Positions 1 through 8,468 of a DNA stretch of 64,000 nt are shown here, one piece after another (within the stretch, counting starts at the first letter, position 1; the number at the start of each line of letters is the position of its first letter). The stretch lies in the NCBI GenBank assembly GCA_036646055.1, contig JAVXMY010000001.1, positions 186,001-250,000 on the forward strand, given 5' to 3'. The position numbers were made by a program, and so were the translations under genes. This DNA comes from JAVWMQ01 sp036646055. GTDB lineage: Bacteria > Bacillota > Clostridia > Peptostreptococcales > Anaerovoracaceae. The notes under the pieces are model-generated. The model ran no database searches. It saw only the letters and a program-made list of their open reading frames with translations, and was not told the origin of the DNA.

Positions 1-264
1 TGATGAATACTTAATTCCTTTCCAAAAGCCGCACTTACACTTCAAAAGTTTAAGTAACCTTCTAATGTTTAGACCTTCACAAATTACAAACAAAGACATA
101 GATAAGGCTCCAATAAACAAGAACCTTTTATCAACCTTAGGAATTATCTCCATTAATTTAGCAAAAGTATCTCCCGAAAAGAGTACCCTAAATGTTAGTC
201 CTACAATTAACACAAAGAAAATTCCACTTAATATTAATTTCTTTTTCGATTTTTTATCTTCCAT
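1..264 (-). CDS. Flippase-like/LPG-synthase transmembrane family protein, N-terminal fragment
   Basis: The first 88 codons of a gene that runs off the left edge of the window. The ATG lies at 264-262 and overlaps the stop of the deacetylase gene by 11 bases, which implies translational coupling. The peptide starts with a basic stretch (MEDKKSKKK), then a hydrophobic segment, then a second one around residues 45-60, followed by a basic segment with R-R-L-L-K-L-L-K. This two-helix start and the 'LNIRRLLKLLK' type motif are typical of the lysylphosphatidylglycerol synthase transmembrane (AglD/YbhN) family of integral membrane proteins involved in lipid or glycan handling. The family call rests on a short fragment; substrate unknown. 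Neighbouring envelope genes agree with a membrane or cell-wall role. Confidence 0.6.
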   Translation of the reverse strand, partial: MEDKKSKKKLILSGIFFVLIVGLTFRVLFSGDTFAKLMEIIPKVDKRFLFIGALSMSLFVICEGLNIRRLLKLLKCKCGFWKGIKYSS

Positions 265-925
265 ACTCTAACCCTTCAAATTTAAAGCCTCTTTTTAGAA
301 GATTCGGTATAGCTACTTCTAGTGCTTCAATCATTTTACCTGGTGCTCCTTCTTCGCCTCTGCCGTCATGAAGGCAAATAACTTCGCCTCCCTTAACTTT
401 GTTTATAAGATCATCCTTCAAAACCCTACTGTCCTTTTTCTTCCAATCTCCAATCATAATGTCCCATAGCAAAACGCTAAATCCATATATATCTGCAAAG
501 TATGAAGTGAATACGCCAAAGCATCCCCAGGTTGGTCTATAAAGAGTAGGTCCTAGTTCCATAGACTTAAAAACCGCAATTCCTTCTTCAAATTCACGTT
601 TACATTTACTATATCCTTTTAGTATTTGGTTAGTGTGAGTCATTCCATGAAATCCTATAGTGTGACCATCTCTAACCATTTCACTTATTATTTCTTTGTT
701 TTCTAAGGCAGTTTCCCCTATAACGAAAAATGTGGCCTTAATCCCATACCTTCTAAGAAGGCTTAAAAGCTTCTGCGTATATTCTTTACTAGGTCCATCA
801 TCAAATGTTAAGTAAACAGTTTGAGATTTTTCTTTTCTTTTAAATAGATTCTTTAGCCTGTAATAAGCCGTAGGCACTAGCAATACCACAAGTATCCCTA
901 TGATGATCAAAACTATTAACTTCAT
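254..925 (-). CDS. Polysaccharide deacetylase (NodB homology domain), membrane anchored
   Basis: 223 aa. Residues 3-22 form an N-terminal hydrophobic anchor, followed by a basic stretch and the NodB catalytic domain. Motif 1 is TFDDGP (the second Asp is the usual metal ligand, the first the base), motif 2 is GFHGMTH (metal His residues), and a late 'CLHDG' supplies the motif 5 His. The family removes acetyl groups from peptidoglycan, chitin-like or other N-acetylated sugars outside the membrane, often giving lysozyme resistance. The start at 925 has a good ribosome site (AGAGGAAAGG) but lies 86 bases inside the upstream glycosyltransferase gene, an unusually long same-strand overlap. Probably one operon with its neighbours. 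Exact substrate cannot be told. Confidence 0.88.
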   Translation of the reverse strand: MKLIVLIIIGILVVLLVPTAYYRLKNLFKRKEKSQTVYLTFDDGPSKEYTQKLLSLLRRYGIKATFFVIGETALENKEIISEMVRDGHTIGFHGMTHTNQILKGYSKCKREFEEGIAVFKSMELGPTLYRPTWGCFGVFTSYFADIYGFSVLLWDIMIGDWKKKDSRVLKDDLINKVKGGEVICLHDGRGEEGAPGKMIEALEVAIPNLLKRGFKFEGLEYGR

Positions 926-1970
926 ATATTAACCTTTCCTCTTTCACTAAATCACTAAAACTCTTCATATTGCGTTTCATATTCATAAGCAAACTTGGGT
1001 TATTCATTATTTTATTTATTTCTCTATAAACATTTTCGTGATTTCCAAGTACCACCTTGCCCATAGCCTTATTCTCCACAAACTGTCCATTAACAACTTC
1101 CTGAGCCAGTGATGGATTTACTGCTATTAAAGGAGTTCCGCTTCTAATGGCTTCAAATGTACAAATACCACCAGCTTTACTAACTAGCACATCAGCTTTA
1201 TTCATGTACTCATTAACTCTGTTTGTGTATCCAATTATATGTAAGTTTTTGTATTTCCCCTCTAACTGATTATATAATTTTCTGTTTCTGCCCGTTATAA
1301 TTGTAACGCTTACATTACTATTTTCATTTAATTTGCTAAGTCCATATTCTCCAATAGGTATAAGCCCTAAGCCCCCACCCATAATCAAAATATTCTTCTT
1401 GTCTTTTTGACTGTCTTTGTTCTGAGAAAACTTAGCAGACACAGGTATACCAGAAACAACGATTTTTTCCCTAGAAATACCTTTTTGCATAAGTTCCATT
1501 TTAACTCTGCTACTTGCTACAAAGTATCTGTCAGTTTTAGGCGCAATCCACTCGCCTTTTGAGCTAATATCAGTTATTACAGTAAATAGTGTAATTGGAT
1601 CCCCTGTTTTTTCTTTATAACTGCTTACATACTTAGATGCCAAATGGATAGTTGAAATCACACAGTAGTAGTCTCCTTCTTTAACTAGCTTAGCAACTGC
1701 TCTTCTGCCAACTCCAACCATTGGAAGCTCTGTAACTGTTCCCTTGGCATTTTTGTCTGTTATCTCAATTATTTTGTTGTATAAATTCGGAGCCTTGTTA
1801 ACCATCTTGTTAAACCCACTATAAAGAACCTTACTTAATGTAGGATTTATTGTCTCAACAATATCAACCACATCTGCCTTGTGGCCTTCATTCTCCAATT
1901 TTTCTTTTATAGTCATGGCTACAGAATGATGTCCCATTCCAAACTTACCTGTTAAAATTAATATCTTCAT
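840..1970 (-). CDS. MGDG-synthase/UgtP-like glycosyltransferase
   Basis: About 376 aa from the ATG at 1970; a TTG at 1982 in the same frame is possible but has no better ribosome site. The N-terminus 'MKILILTGKFGMGHHSVA' is the MGDG synthase N-domain signature, and the C-terminal half carries the family 28 nucleotide-sugar fold with 'SKAGGICTFEAIRSGTPLI'. Members transfer glucose or galactose to diacylglycerol to build glycolipids and the lipoteichoic-acid anchor. Acts at the inner membrane face. Its last ~28 residues are encoded in the overlap with the deacetylase gene and are unlikely to be conserved; this suggests that an original stop was lost. Follows the HD gene with an 8-base or shorter junction. 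Confidence 0.85.
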   Translation of the reverse strand: MKILILTGKFGMGHHSVAMTIKEKLENEGHKADVVDIVETINPTLSKVLYSGFNKMVNKAPNLYNKIIEITDKNAKGTVTELPMVGVGRRAVAKLVKEGDYYCVISTIHLASKYVSSYKEKTGDPITLFTVITDISSKGEWIAPKTDRYFVASSRVKMELMQKGISREKIVVSGIPVSAKFSQNKDSQKDKKNILIMGGGLGLIPIGEYGLSKLNENSNVSVTIITGRNRKLYNQLEGKYKNLHIIGYTNRVNEYMNKADVLVSKAGGICTFEAIRSGTPLIAVNPSLAQEVVNGQFVENKAMGKVVLGNHENVYREINKIMNNPSLLMNMKRNMKSFSDLVKEERLIYEVNSFDHHRDTCGIASAYGLLQAKESI

Positions 1971-1975
1971 TTCAT

Positions 1976-2458
1976 TTACCAAACTTTCTTGCCAAAGGTT
2001 TCAAATAAGCTGCAAACCTTGTCGCAAAGTAGTATTACAAATCCTTCTTTATATTTTGGTGGCACTATTGTTAATGGCCACATGTGTCTTAATATGCTAT
2101 TTGCCTCAATGTCATTTAATTCAAATTCCATTTGGGCATTGATCAAAGCCTCTTTTGGATGAGACAACCCATGATAGTATTTTTTGAATCCTCTAGATTT
2201 ATCGTGCCAGTCGTAAAGGAACATATCGTGCAAAAGTCCCCCACGAGCAGCAGATTTGCTGTCTAATCCCCACTTTTCGCATAATCTATATGCCATTATA
2301 GAGACGTTAATTGAATGTTCTAAACAAGTTGTACTTCCATGCTGTATAAACTGATTCATCTTAAGGAAACATTCATTTTGAAATACATCTTCCACATATT
2401 CCATATATTTTATATTTGCTGGAACTTTAATTCCATTAGATACTTTCATACTCTTCAT
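1976..2458 (-). CDS. HD-domain phosphohydrolase family protein
   Basis: 160 aa. An HD fold is shown by 'CLEHSINVS' (first His), 'AARGGLLHDMFLYDWHD' (the His-Asp pair) and 'LSHPKEAL' with a later 'ILRHMWPLT' and 'LLCDKVCS' (final Asp). Such small HD proteins are metal-dependent phosphohydrolases acting on nucleotides or related phosphates; the true substrate here is not visible. The start at 2458 has a GAAGGG ribosome site and overlaps the upstream membrane-protein gene by 23 bases, and its stop touches the glycosyltransferase start, so the run 2996-1 looks like a tightly coupled operon. Confidence 0.8.
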   Translation of the reverse strand: MKSMKVSNGIKVPANIKYMEYVEDVFQNECFLKMNQFIQHGSTTCLEHSINVSIMAYRLCEKWGLDSKSAARGGLLHDMFLYDWHDKSRGFKKYYHGLSHPKEALINAQMEFELNDIEANSILRHMWPLTIVPPKYKEGFVILLCDKVCSLFETFGKKVW

Positions 2459-2996
2459 TATTACTTTCCCTTCTGGTTTTGTAAGCTACAACAATTACAT
2501 CTAGTATGTATAGTACCTGGAATGAAATCCCAATTACATTTGTAACTCCTATTGGCAAACTTGTTACCACTTCCGATAATGCAGGGTATATTATTTTTGC
2601 TATAACTATTGTTCCAACTCCCCATCCTATTGTACTTTCAAGACAAAGAATTCCTTTGTAGTTATAACTTTTGTGAGTATAATCCCACCAAACTCTATCA
2701 AACATTTTATTCATTCCTATTGCTACTAGGTATTCAAATAGGGTTGCGATTAAACTTCCTAAAATAAATAGTACCCATAGGTTATTGCTAAATTGATTTA
2801 TCACTGGATAAAGAATCATTATTCCAAATCCATATATTGCACAAAAAGGAGCCTTAGCGAATCCTCTGTTTTCCCAATATCCAAGTTCTTTTTTTATTAC
2901 GATACATTCCATTGCCCATCCCAAAAAACTAAATGCGGCAAACATAGTTATATAGTATCCATAATTATTTAATATTAATTCGTTAATGTTACTCAT
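2436..2996 (-). CDS. CmpB-like integral membrane protein (putative ABC transporter type IV family)
   Basis: 186 aa with about five hydrophobic segments. The pattern 'FSFLGWAMECIV', 'GYWENRGF' and 'APFCAIYGFG' near the N-terminus, and a later 'DYTHKSYNYKG', match the family named ABC_trans_CmpB or putative ABC transporter permease, found widely in Clostridia. Its biochemical role is unknown; the name is historical and no ATPase gene is adjacent. First gene of the run towards the left edge; the next gene up ends in a clear terminator, so a promoter should lie in 2997-3120. Confidence 0.75.
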   Translation of the reverse strand: MSNINELILNNYGYYITMFAAFSFLGWAMECIVIKKELGYWENRGFAKAPFCAIYGFGIMILYPVINQFSNNLWVLFILGSLIATLFEYLVAIGMNKMFDRVWWDYTHKSYNYKGILCLESTIGWGVGTIVIAKIIYPALSEVVTSLPIGVTNVIGISFQVLYILDVIVVAYKTRRESNNEEYESI

Positions 2997-3120
2997 AATA
3001 AATCCCTCCCCTGATTTATACTAATTATACCTATTGAATATCAAGGTTTAATTAAGGAAATGTTAAGATTTCTTAATATTTCCCAATTTATTAGTAATTA
3101 CTTATATATATTTCCACATA

Positions 3121-3163
3121 AAAAAGATAAACCTTGCTATTTTGCTTAGTTTATCTTTTATAA
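3121..3163 (-). terminator. Intrinsic terminator after the beta-CASP gene
   Basis: Arms 3123-3133 and 3150-3160 (AAAAGATAAAC / GTTTATCTTTT) form an 11-bp stem, followed on the - strand by a run of T residues. It lies 51 bases past the stop of the metallo-beta-lactamase gene. The rest of 2997-3210 shows no gene. Confidence 0.8.
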
Positions 3164-3210
3164 TTATAGTCTTAATTGTGAGAGTTTATCACATTAATAC
3201 ATCGTTTCTA

Positions 3211-4860
3211 TTATTCTTTTTTTGTTGCAATTGCACTACTTAAACTCATTGTTCCCTTCTCGATTTCAAGCAATTGATTTCTCACCTTAGTCAAAGATTC
3301 CTCATCAATGTCGCTGCCAATAGAAAGGCTAGCATTATAAAGAACTTTTTCTAAATCATTATGAATAACCGCAATTCGGCCTTTGATTTTCATGATTTCT
3401 TCATCATGAATTTCTTTTTCGATTCTTTCATCCTGACCTAGAACTTTACCTGTATCAATTTCATACTCTGTATATCCAGTTACCACAATGGGATCGTATC
3501 CAAACTGTTCATTAAGTGTCTTAGCAAATGCTTCCTTACCAATCATTTCTCCATGAACCAAAAAAATCTGGGACGGTTTCTTTTTAAATCCTGAAACCCA
3601 ATCAAGAAGTCCATCTTTGTCTGCATGTCCGGAAAACCCTTCTAGGTTATGAATTTCTGCGTTAATATGAATGTCTTCTCCAAATAGGACAACTTCTTTT
3701 TGTCCATTGATAATATTTCTGCCAAGGGTACCTTCTGCTTGATATCCAACAAAAACAATACTAGCTTTGCTATTCCAAAGGTTGTGTTTCAAATGATGTC
3801 TAATCCTACCTGCTTCGCACATACCACTTGCTGAAATAATAACCTTAGGTTCCTTATCTGTATTTAGCCACTGAGAATCTTTAGTTGTCTTAGTAAATTT
3901 AAGCCCAACAAAGTCTAAGGGATTATCCCCTCTAAGCAAGAAACCTTTAGCTTCTTCGTCAAATACCTGAGCATTTGCCTTGAAAACTTCTGTTGCATTA
4001 GTCGCCATAGGGCTATCAATATAAACGGTTAAATCCCCTAATTCTTTTTTGTACTTACTACTATTTTCAAAGTACTTGTTTAACTCATAAATTAGTTCCT
4101 GAGTTCTTCCAACTGCAAAAGAAGGAATAATAACACTTCCACCTCGTTTATAAGTCTTAATAATAATCTCAATTAAATCTTCTATACCATTGCCTTCTGC
4201 AGGATGAAGCCTATCTCCATAAGTAGTTTCCATAATAACTACATCAGCAGATTTAATTTGAGTAGGATTTCTTAAAATCGGTCTATCGTTTACACCAATA
4301 TCTCCAGAGAAGACAATTTTCTTTTCATTGTCTCCTTCTTTAATCCATAATTCAATAATAGCAGAGCCCAAAATATGCCCAGCATCATTAAATACAACTC
4401 TCATATTCTCATTTAGCTGAATCATTTGGTCATACCTAACAGAGTTTATATATTTCAATGTTTCAACTGAATCATTAAAAGTATAAAGTGGTTCAATTAA
4501 AGGTCTTCCCATTCTTTGGTTCTTCCTATTCTTCCATTCTGCTTCCTTCTCGTGGATATATCCACTGTCCTTTAGCATAATTTCTAGCAAGTCACCAGTT
4601 GCATCAGTACAATAGATTTTACCCTTGAAACCTCTCTTAACTAAAAGAGGTAACCTTCCGCAATGGTCAATATGGGCGTGACTTAACACAACACATTCTA
4701 TCTCTTTTGGATCAAAGGGAAACTCTTCAAAGTTTAACTCTTCTTGAGCCTTACCTCCCTGAAACTGACCACAGTCTAGAAGTATCTTATGTTCTCCACT
4801 TGTCACCAAATGACAAGACCCAGTAACTCCAACAGCTGCTCCACAAAACTTTATTTTCAT
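3211..4860 (-). CDS. Beta-CASP metallo-beta-lactamase ribonuclease family protein
   Basis: 549 aa. The metal site motif SHAHIDHCGRLP (HxHxDH) is at about residues 59-70, a further His in 'DAGHILGSA' near 163-171, and the Asp of 'FSGDIG' near 187. The C-terminal part has the beta-CASP and RNA-specificity motifs ('SASGMCEAGRIRHHL', 'GFSGHAD', 'LVHGE'). Proteins of this type cleave RNA in a zinc-dependent way and resemble the CPSF73/Ysh1 group; bacterial members are thought to be endo- or exonucleases. The ~70-residue C-terminal extension is not recognised. Good ribosome site (AAGGAGGG) before the ATG. Sits 42 bases after cysK and may be cotranscribed with it. Confidence 0.88.
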   Translation of the reverse strand: MKIKFCGAAVGVTGSCHLVTSGEHKILLDCGQFQGGKAQEELNFEEFPFDPKEIECVVLSHAHIDHCGRLPLLVKRGFKGKIYCTDATGDLLEIMLKDSGYIHEKEAEWKNRKNQRMGRPLIEPLYTFNDSVETLKYINSVRYDQMIQLNENMRVVFNDAGHILGSAIIELWIKEGDNEKKIVFSGDIGVNDRPILRNPTQIKSADVVIMETTYGDRLHPAEGNGIEDLIEIIIKTYKRGGSVIIPSFAVGRTQELIYELNKYFENSSKYKKELGDLTVYIDSPMATNATEVFKANAQVFDEEAKGFLLRGDNPLDFVGLKFTKTTKDSQWLNTDKEPKVIISASGMCEAGRIRHHLKHNLWNSKASIVFVGYQAEGTLGRNIINGQKEVVLFGEDIHINAEIHNLEGFSGHADKDGLLDWVSGFKKKPSQIFLVHGEMIGKEAFAKTLNEQFGYDPIVVTGYTEYEIDTGKVLGQDERIEKEIHDEEIMKIKGRIAVIHNDLEKVLYNASLSIGSDIDEESLTKVRNQLLEIEKGTMSLSSAIATKKE

Positions 4861-4902
4861 AGGAAACCCTCCTTTGCAAGGATACTTAACTTTTGATTAT
4901 TT

Positions 4903-5826
4903 TTATTCAAAAACTTTAGTTGATAAGTATCTTTCTCCTGTATCTGGTAATACCACAACAATATTTTTACCTTTGTTTTCATCTCTCATGGCAAGAACCT
5001 TAGCCGCATAAAGGGCAGCTCCAGAAGATATTCCACATAACACTCCTTCTTTTCTGCTCAAAGCCTTAATCTCATGAAAAGCCTCATCTTCTGTAACACA
5101 AATGATTTCATCAATAAGCGCCTTATCTAAAATACTTGGAACGAAGTTAGCACCAATCCCCTGAAGTTTATGGGGCCCTACAGTTCCTTTAGATAATAAT
5201 GGAGATCCAGCAGGTTCTACTGCCACAACCTTAACATTAGGATTCTGGCTCTTCAAAAACTGCCCAGTACCTGTTAATGTTCCTCCAGTTCCAACTGATG
5301 AAACTAAAATATCCACCTGTCCCTCTGTATCTCTCCAAATCTCTGGACCAGTTGTTTCTCTATGAGCTCTAGGATTGGCAGGATTATCAAACTGAGCAGG
5401 AATAAATGGATTAGCCATAGTTTCTGCTAGTTCTTCAGCCTTCTTAATAGCTCCAAGCATGCCTTCAGACCCAGGGGTCAAAACCAGCTCAGCACCGTAG
5501 GCCGCAAGTAGTAATCTTCTCTCTATACTCATAGTATCTGGCATAGTTAAAATAGTTCTATATCCTTTAGATGTGCCTACAGCAGCAAGGCCAATTCCTG
5601 TATTACCACTTGTAGGTTCAATAATAACACTACCTGGGCCAAGTAAGCCTTTTTCCTCTGCATCCTGGATCATATATTTTCCAACTCTATCCTTAGCACT
5701 TCCCCCTGGATTCATGCATTCCATTTTGGCCAAAATGTTTCCACCAAACTCTTCCCCGTATTTATCCAGTGCAAGTAGTGGTGTGTTCCCAATTAAATCA
5801 ACTAAACTTCTAGCAATTTTATTCAT
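4903..5826 (-). CDS. cysK: Cysteine synthase A (O-acetylserine sulfhydrylase)
   Basis: 307 aa, normal length for the family. Makes cysteine from O-acetylserine and sulfide with PLP. The PLP lysine is in 'GGSAKDRVG', the substrate loop 'EPTSGNTGIGLA' follows, the PLP phosphate loop is 'SSVGTGGTLTG', and 'GISSGAA' and 'LPDTGERYLST' close the domain. No cystathionine-beta-synthase extension. Starts at 5826 with an AAAGGATGG ribosome site. The 190 bases upstream (5827-6019) contain its promoter region and the hppA terminator; no riboswitch was recognised there. Confidence 0.93.
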   Translation of the reverse strand: MNKIARSLVDLIGNTPLLALDKYGEEFGGNILAKMECMNPGGSAKDRVGKYMIQDAEEKGLLGPGSVIIEPTSGNTGIGLAAVGTSKGYRTILTMPDTMSIERRLLLAAYGAELVLTPGSEGMLGAIKKAEELAETMANPFIPAQFDNPANPRAHRETTGPEIWRDTEGQVDILVSSVGTGGTLTGTGQFLKSQNPNVKVVAVEPAGSPLLSKGTVGPHKLQGIGANFVPSILDKALIDEIICVTEDEAFHEIKALSRKEGVLCGISSGAALYAAKVLAMRDENKGKNIVVVLPDTGERYLSTKVFE

Positions 5827-5974
5827 ATTATTACCATCCTTTCTTTTTTGTATAATATTATTCTATCACATTTTAAAGAAATTTATACCCAAACAATTAA
5901 GGAATTAACCAATTTATTTCGCCTAGCTAATTCTTCGGCAATATCTACTAACTGCAATGAGCAGTTTTTTCCAT

Positions 5975-6005
5975 AAAAAAAGGCGCGAAAACGAATTTTC
6001 GCGCC
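5975..6005 (-). terminator. Intrinsic terminator of hppA
   Basis: A 10-bp perfect stem (GGCGCGAAAA / TTTTCGCGCC, 5982-5991 and 5996-6005) with a 4-base loop, followed on the - strand by seven T residues. Lies 15 bases past the hppA stop. Confidence 0.93.
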
Positions 6006-6019
6006 TAAAATATTTAATC

Positions 6020-8035
6020 TTAGATTAATCCACCAATCTGTACGAATAATGGAGCAAATACTAATGAAACGATAGTCATTAGTTTGATTAAGATGTTGAT
6101 AGATGGACCAGATGTATCCTTGAATGGGTCACCTACTGTATCTCCAACAACTGCAGCTTTATGAGCATCTGAGCCCTTGCCGCCATGATGTCCTTCTTCA
6201 ATATATTTCTTAGCGTTATCCCAAGCACCACCAGCGTTAGCCATCATTATAGCTAATAGAACACCAGCAGATAAAGCTCCTGCTAACATTCCGCCTAAGG
6301 CTTCAACACCTAGAATAATACCAACTGCTAAAGGAGCAACAATAGCAATTAATCCTGGAGCAACCATTTCTTTTAGAGCTGCTAAAGTAGAAATATCTAC
6401 ACATCTAGCATAGTCTGGTTTAGAAGTTCCTTCCATAATTCCTGGATCTGCTTTAAACTGTCTTCTAACTTCCTCAATCATTTCAAATGCAGCCTTACCA
6501 ACTGAATTCATTGTTAATGCTGAGAACATAAATGGAAGCATAGCTCCAATAAATAGTCCGATAATTACGATTGGTTCTAGTAAACTGATTACTGAAATAC
6601 GAGCAACTGTAGCATATGAAGCAAATAGTGCTAATGCTGTTAATGCTGCTGATCCAATAGCGAAACCTTTACCAATAGCTGCTGTTGTGTTACCAACTGA
6701 GTCTAATTTGTCTGTGATTTCTCTTACTTCTGGTGGAAGTTCTGCCATTTCAGCAATACCACCAGCATTATCTGATACTGGACCGTAAGCATCAACTGCT
6801 ACTGTCATACCAGTAGTTGAAAGCATTCCAACTGCTGCAAGAGCAATACCGTATAATCCAGCGAACTGGTAAGCTACATAAATACCAACAACAATACACA
6901 TAATTGGCCAAACTGTTGAAAGCATTCCAACTCCTAGACCACTGATGATTGTAGTAGCAGCACCTGTTTCAGACTGGTCAGCAATTTTCTTAACTGGATT
7001 GTAGTCTGCAGATGTATAAATTTCTGTAATTTTACCGATTGCAATACCAACAACTAACCCTGCAACGATTGCAATTGCGTAGTTGTAGCTTCCTAGCATG
7101 TACTTACTTAGTAAGAATGATGCGATTATAACGATAATACCACTAATATATGTACCCATGTTTAGGGCAGTAGCTGGATTTGTGCCTTCTTTACCTTTAA
7201 CTAATAAGATACCAATTACTGATGCAATGATACCAACAGCTGAAAGAATAAGAGGGAACATTGCAGCTGTTTCTACTGAGAATGCCCAGTTAGAATTGAA
7301 AGCTGCTACTGCTGCTAATGTAATAGCAGAAATAATTGATCCAACATATGATTCAAATAAGTCTGATCCCATACCTGCAACGTCACCTACGTTGTCTCCA
7401 ACGTTGTCTGCAATTACAGCTGGGTTTCTTGGGTCATCTTCAGGAATTCCTGCTTCAACTTTACCTACTAGGTCAGCGCCAACGTCTGCCGCTTTAGTGT
7501 AGATTCCGCCACCAACTCTACCAAATAGAGCCATTGATGAAGCACCTAGTCCAAATCCCGTGATTGTCTGAACTACAGTCGCTAAGTCAAATACGCATAC
7601 AACTATTCCTAATCCTAATAGACCTAATCCTGTTACACAAAGTCCCATTACTGCACCAGATCTAAATGCTACAGCTAAAGCCTTAACCATTCCTGATTCT
7701 TTAGCCGCCTGAGCAGTTCTAACGTTACCCTTTGTAGCAACATTCATTCCGAAATAACCTGCCAATACTGATAAAAGTGCACCGATTACATATAATATTG
7801 CTGTAATCCAAGACTGAAGAGCAAATCCAATTAATAAGAATAATACTACAATAACAATTGCCATTGTTCTGTATTCTCTTCTTAGGAATGCCATAGAACC
7901 TTCTCTGATGTATCCAGAGATTTCCCTCATTCTGTCTGTGCCTTCATCCACGTTGCTAATCCACTTTGTTAAAACAAAGGCTACGATTAGCGCAATTACT
8001 GCAGCTACTGGAGCTACAATTGCTAAAATGTTCAT
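6020..8035 (-). CDS. hppA: Membrane-bound, K+-dependent ion-translocating pyrophosphatase
   Basis: 671 aa from the ATG at 8035, chosen because AGAAGGAGG precedes it; an upstream in-frame ATG at 8065 lacks a site. Hydrolyses PPi and pumps Na+ or H+ out of the cell, saving energy in anaerobes. About 16 hydrophobic segments. The PPi/Mg site is 'DVGADLVGKVEAGIPEDDP' and 'DNVGDNVGDVAGMGSDL', with a C-terminal 'GDTVGDPFKDTSGPS'. In 'GNTTAAIGKGFAIGS' the position that is Lys in K+-independent enzymes is Ala, which marks the K+-dependent class. Whether it pumps Na+ or H+ cannot be decided by eye. Own terminator downstream; secG and the glycolytic genes lie upstream. Confidence 0.94.
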   Translation of the reverse strand: MNILAIVAPVAAVIALIVAFVLTKWISNVDEGTDRMREISGYIREGSMAFLRREYRTMAIVIVVLFLLIGFALQSWITAILYVIGALLSVLAGYFGMNVATKGNVRTAQAAKESGMVKALAVAFRSGAVMGLCVTGLGLLGLGIVVCVFDLATVVQTITGFGLGASSMALFGRVGGGIYTKAADVGADLVGKVEAGIPEDDPRNPAVIADNVGDNVGDVAGMGSDLFESYVGSIISAITLAAVAAFNSNWAFSVETAAMFPLILSAVGIIASVIGILLVKGKEGTNPATALNMGTYISGIIVIIASFLLSKYMLGSYNYAIAIVAGLVVGIAIGKITEIYTSADYNPVKKIADQSETGAATTIISGLGVGMLSTVWPIMCIVVGIYVAYQFAGLYGIALAAVGMLSTTGMTVAVDAYGPVSDNAGGIAEMAELPPEVREITDKLDSVGNTTAAIGKGFAIGSAALTALALFASYATVARISVISLLEPIVIIGLFIGAMLPFMFSALTMNSVGKAAFEMIEEVRRQFKADPGIMEGTSKPDYARCVDISTLAALKEMVAPGLIAIVAPLAVGIILGVEALGGMLAGALSAGVLLAIMMANAGGAWDNAKKYIEEGHHGGKGSDAHKAAVVGDTVGDPFKDTSGPSINILIKLMTIVSLVFAPLFVQIGGLI

Positions 8036-8070
8036 AAAATGCCTCCTTCTCACAATGTAGCCCATAAAGA

Positions 8071-8088
8071 GGTGTCAGTTAAGACACC
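8071..8088 (-). other. Stem-loop between secG and hppA
   Basis: GGTGTC / GACACC arms with a 6-base loop in the secG-hppA gap. The T run behind it is weak, so it may be a partial terminator of the glycolytic/secG transcript or an RNA-stability element in front of hppA. Confidence 0.4.
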
Positions 8089-8140
8089 CCCATATAATAC
8101 TTATTGTGAAATATAAAAAAAATAATAAATAATAAATAAT

Positions 8141-8374
8141 TTATTTAGGTTCCATTGTAACAATTACTACTGATAATACAATAAATAGTACTGCTGCAAC
8201 AGTTGTGATTTTACTTAAAATCACATCATATCCTTTACTTTTCTTTTTTCCAAAAAGCTGCTCAGCGCCGCCACCGATTGATCCTGAAAGACCATCGCTG
8301 TTGCTTGACTGTAATAGGATACTTCCAATAAGGATAATACTTGCTAATCCAAGTATAAGCATTAGAATTTTCAT
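8141..8374 (-). CDS. secG: Preprotein translocase subunit SecG
   Basis: 77 aa from the ATG at 8374, which is preceded by GGAGGAAG; a longer reading from 8407 has no support. Two hydrophobic segments flank the typical SecG middle 'LLQSSNSDGLSGSIGGGAEQ', then 'FGKKKSKG'. SecG joins SecYE in the membrane and helps protein export. Placement directly after eno is common in Firmicutes. Confidence 0.9.
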   Translation of the reverse strand: MKILMLILGLASIILIGSILLQSSNSDGLSGSIGGGAEQLFGKKKSKGYDVILSKITTVAAVLFIVLSVVIVTMEPK

Positions 8375-8468
8375 ATTCTTCCTCCAAACTCTATATTTTT
8401 TAGTCATCTAGACTGTAACTATTGGATTATATCACAAGAGTTTTGTTTGTGCAATACATACAATATAA

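Noticed and set aside
6020..8035. Assigning the pyrophosphatase as a Na+ pump
   Set aside because: The Ala at the K+/Lys position shows K+ dependence only; the residues that decide Na+ versus H+ could not be placed reliably by eye.
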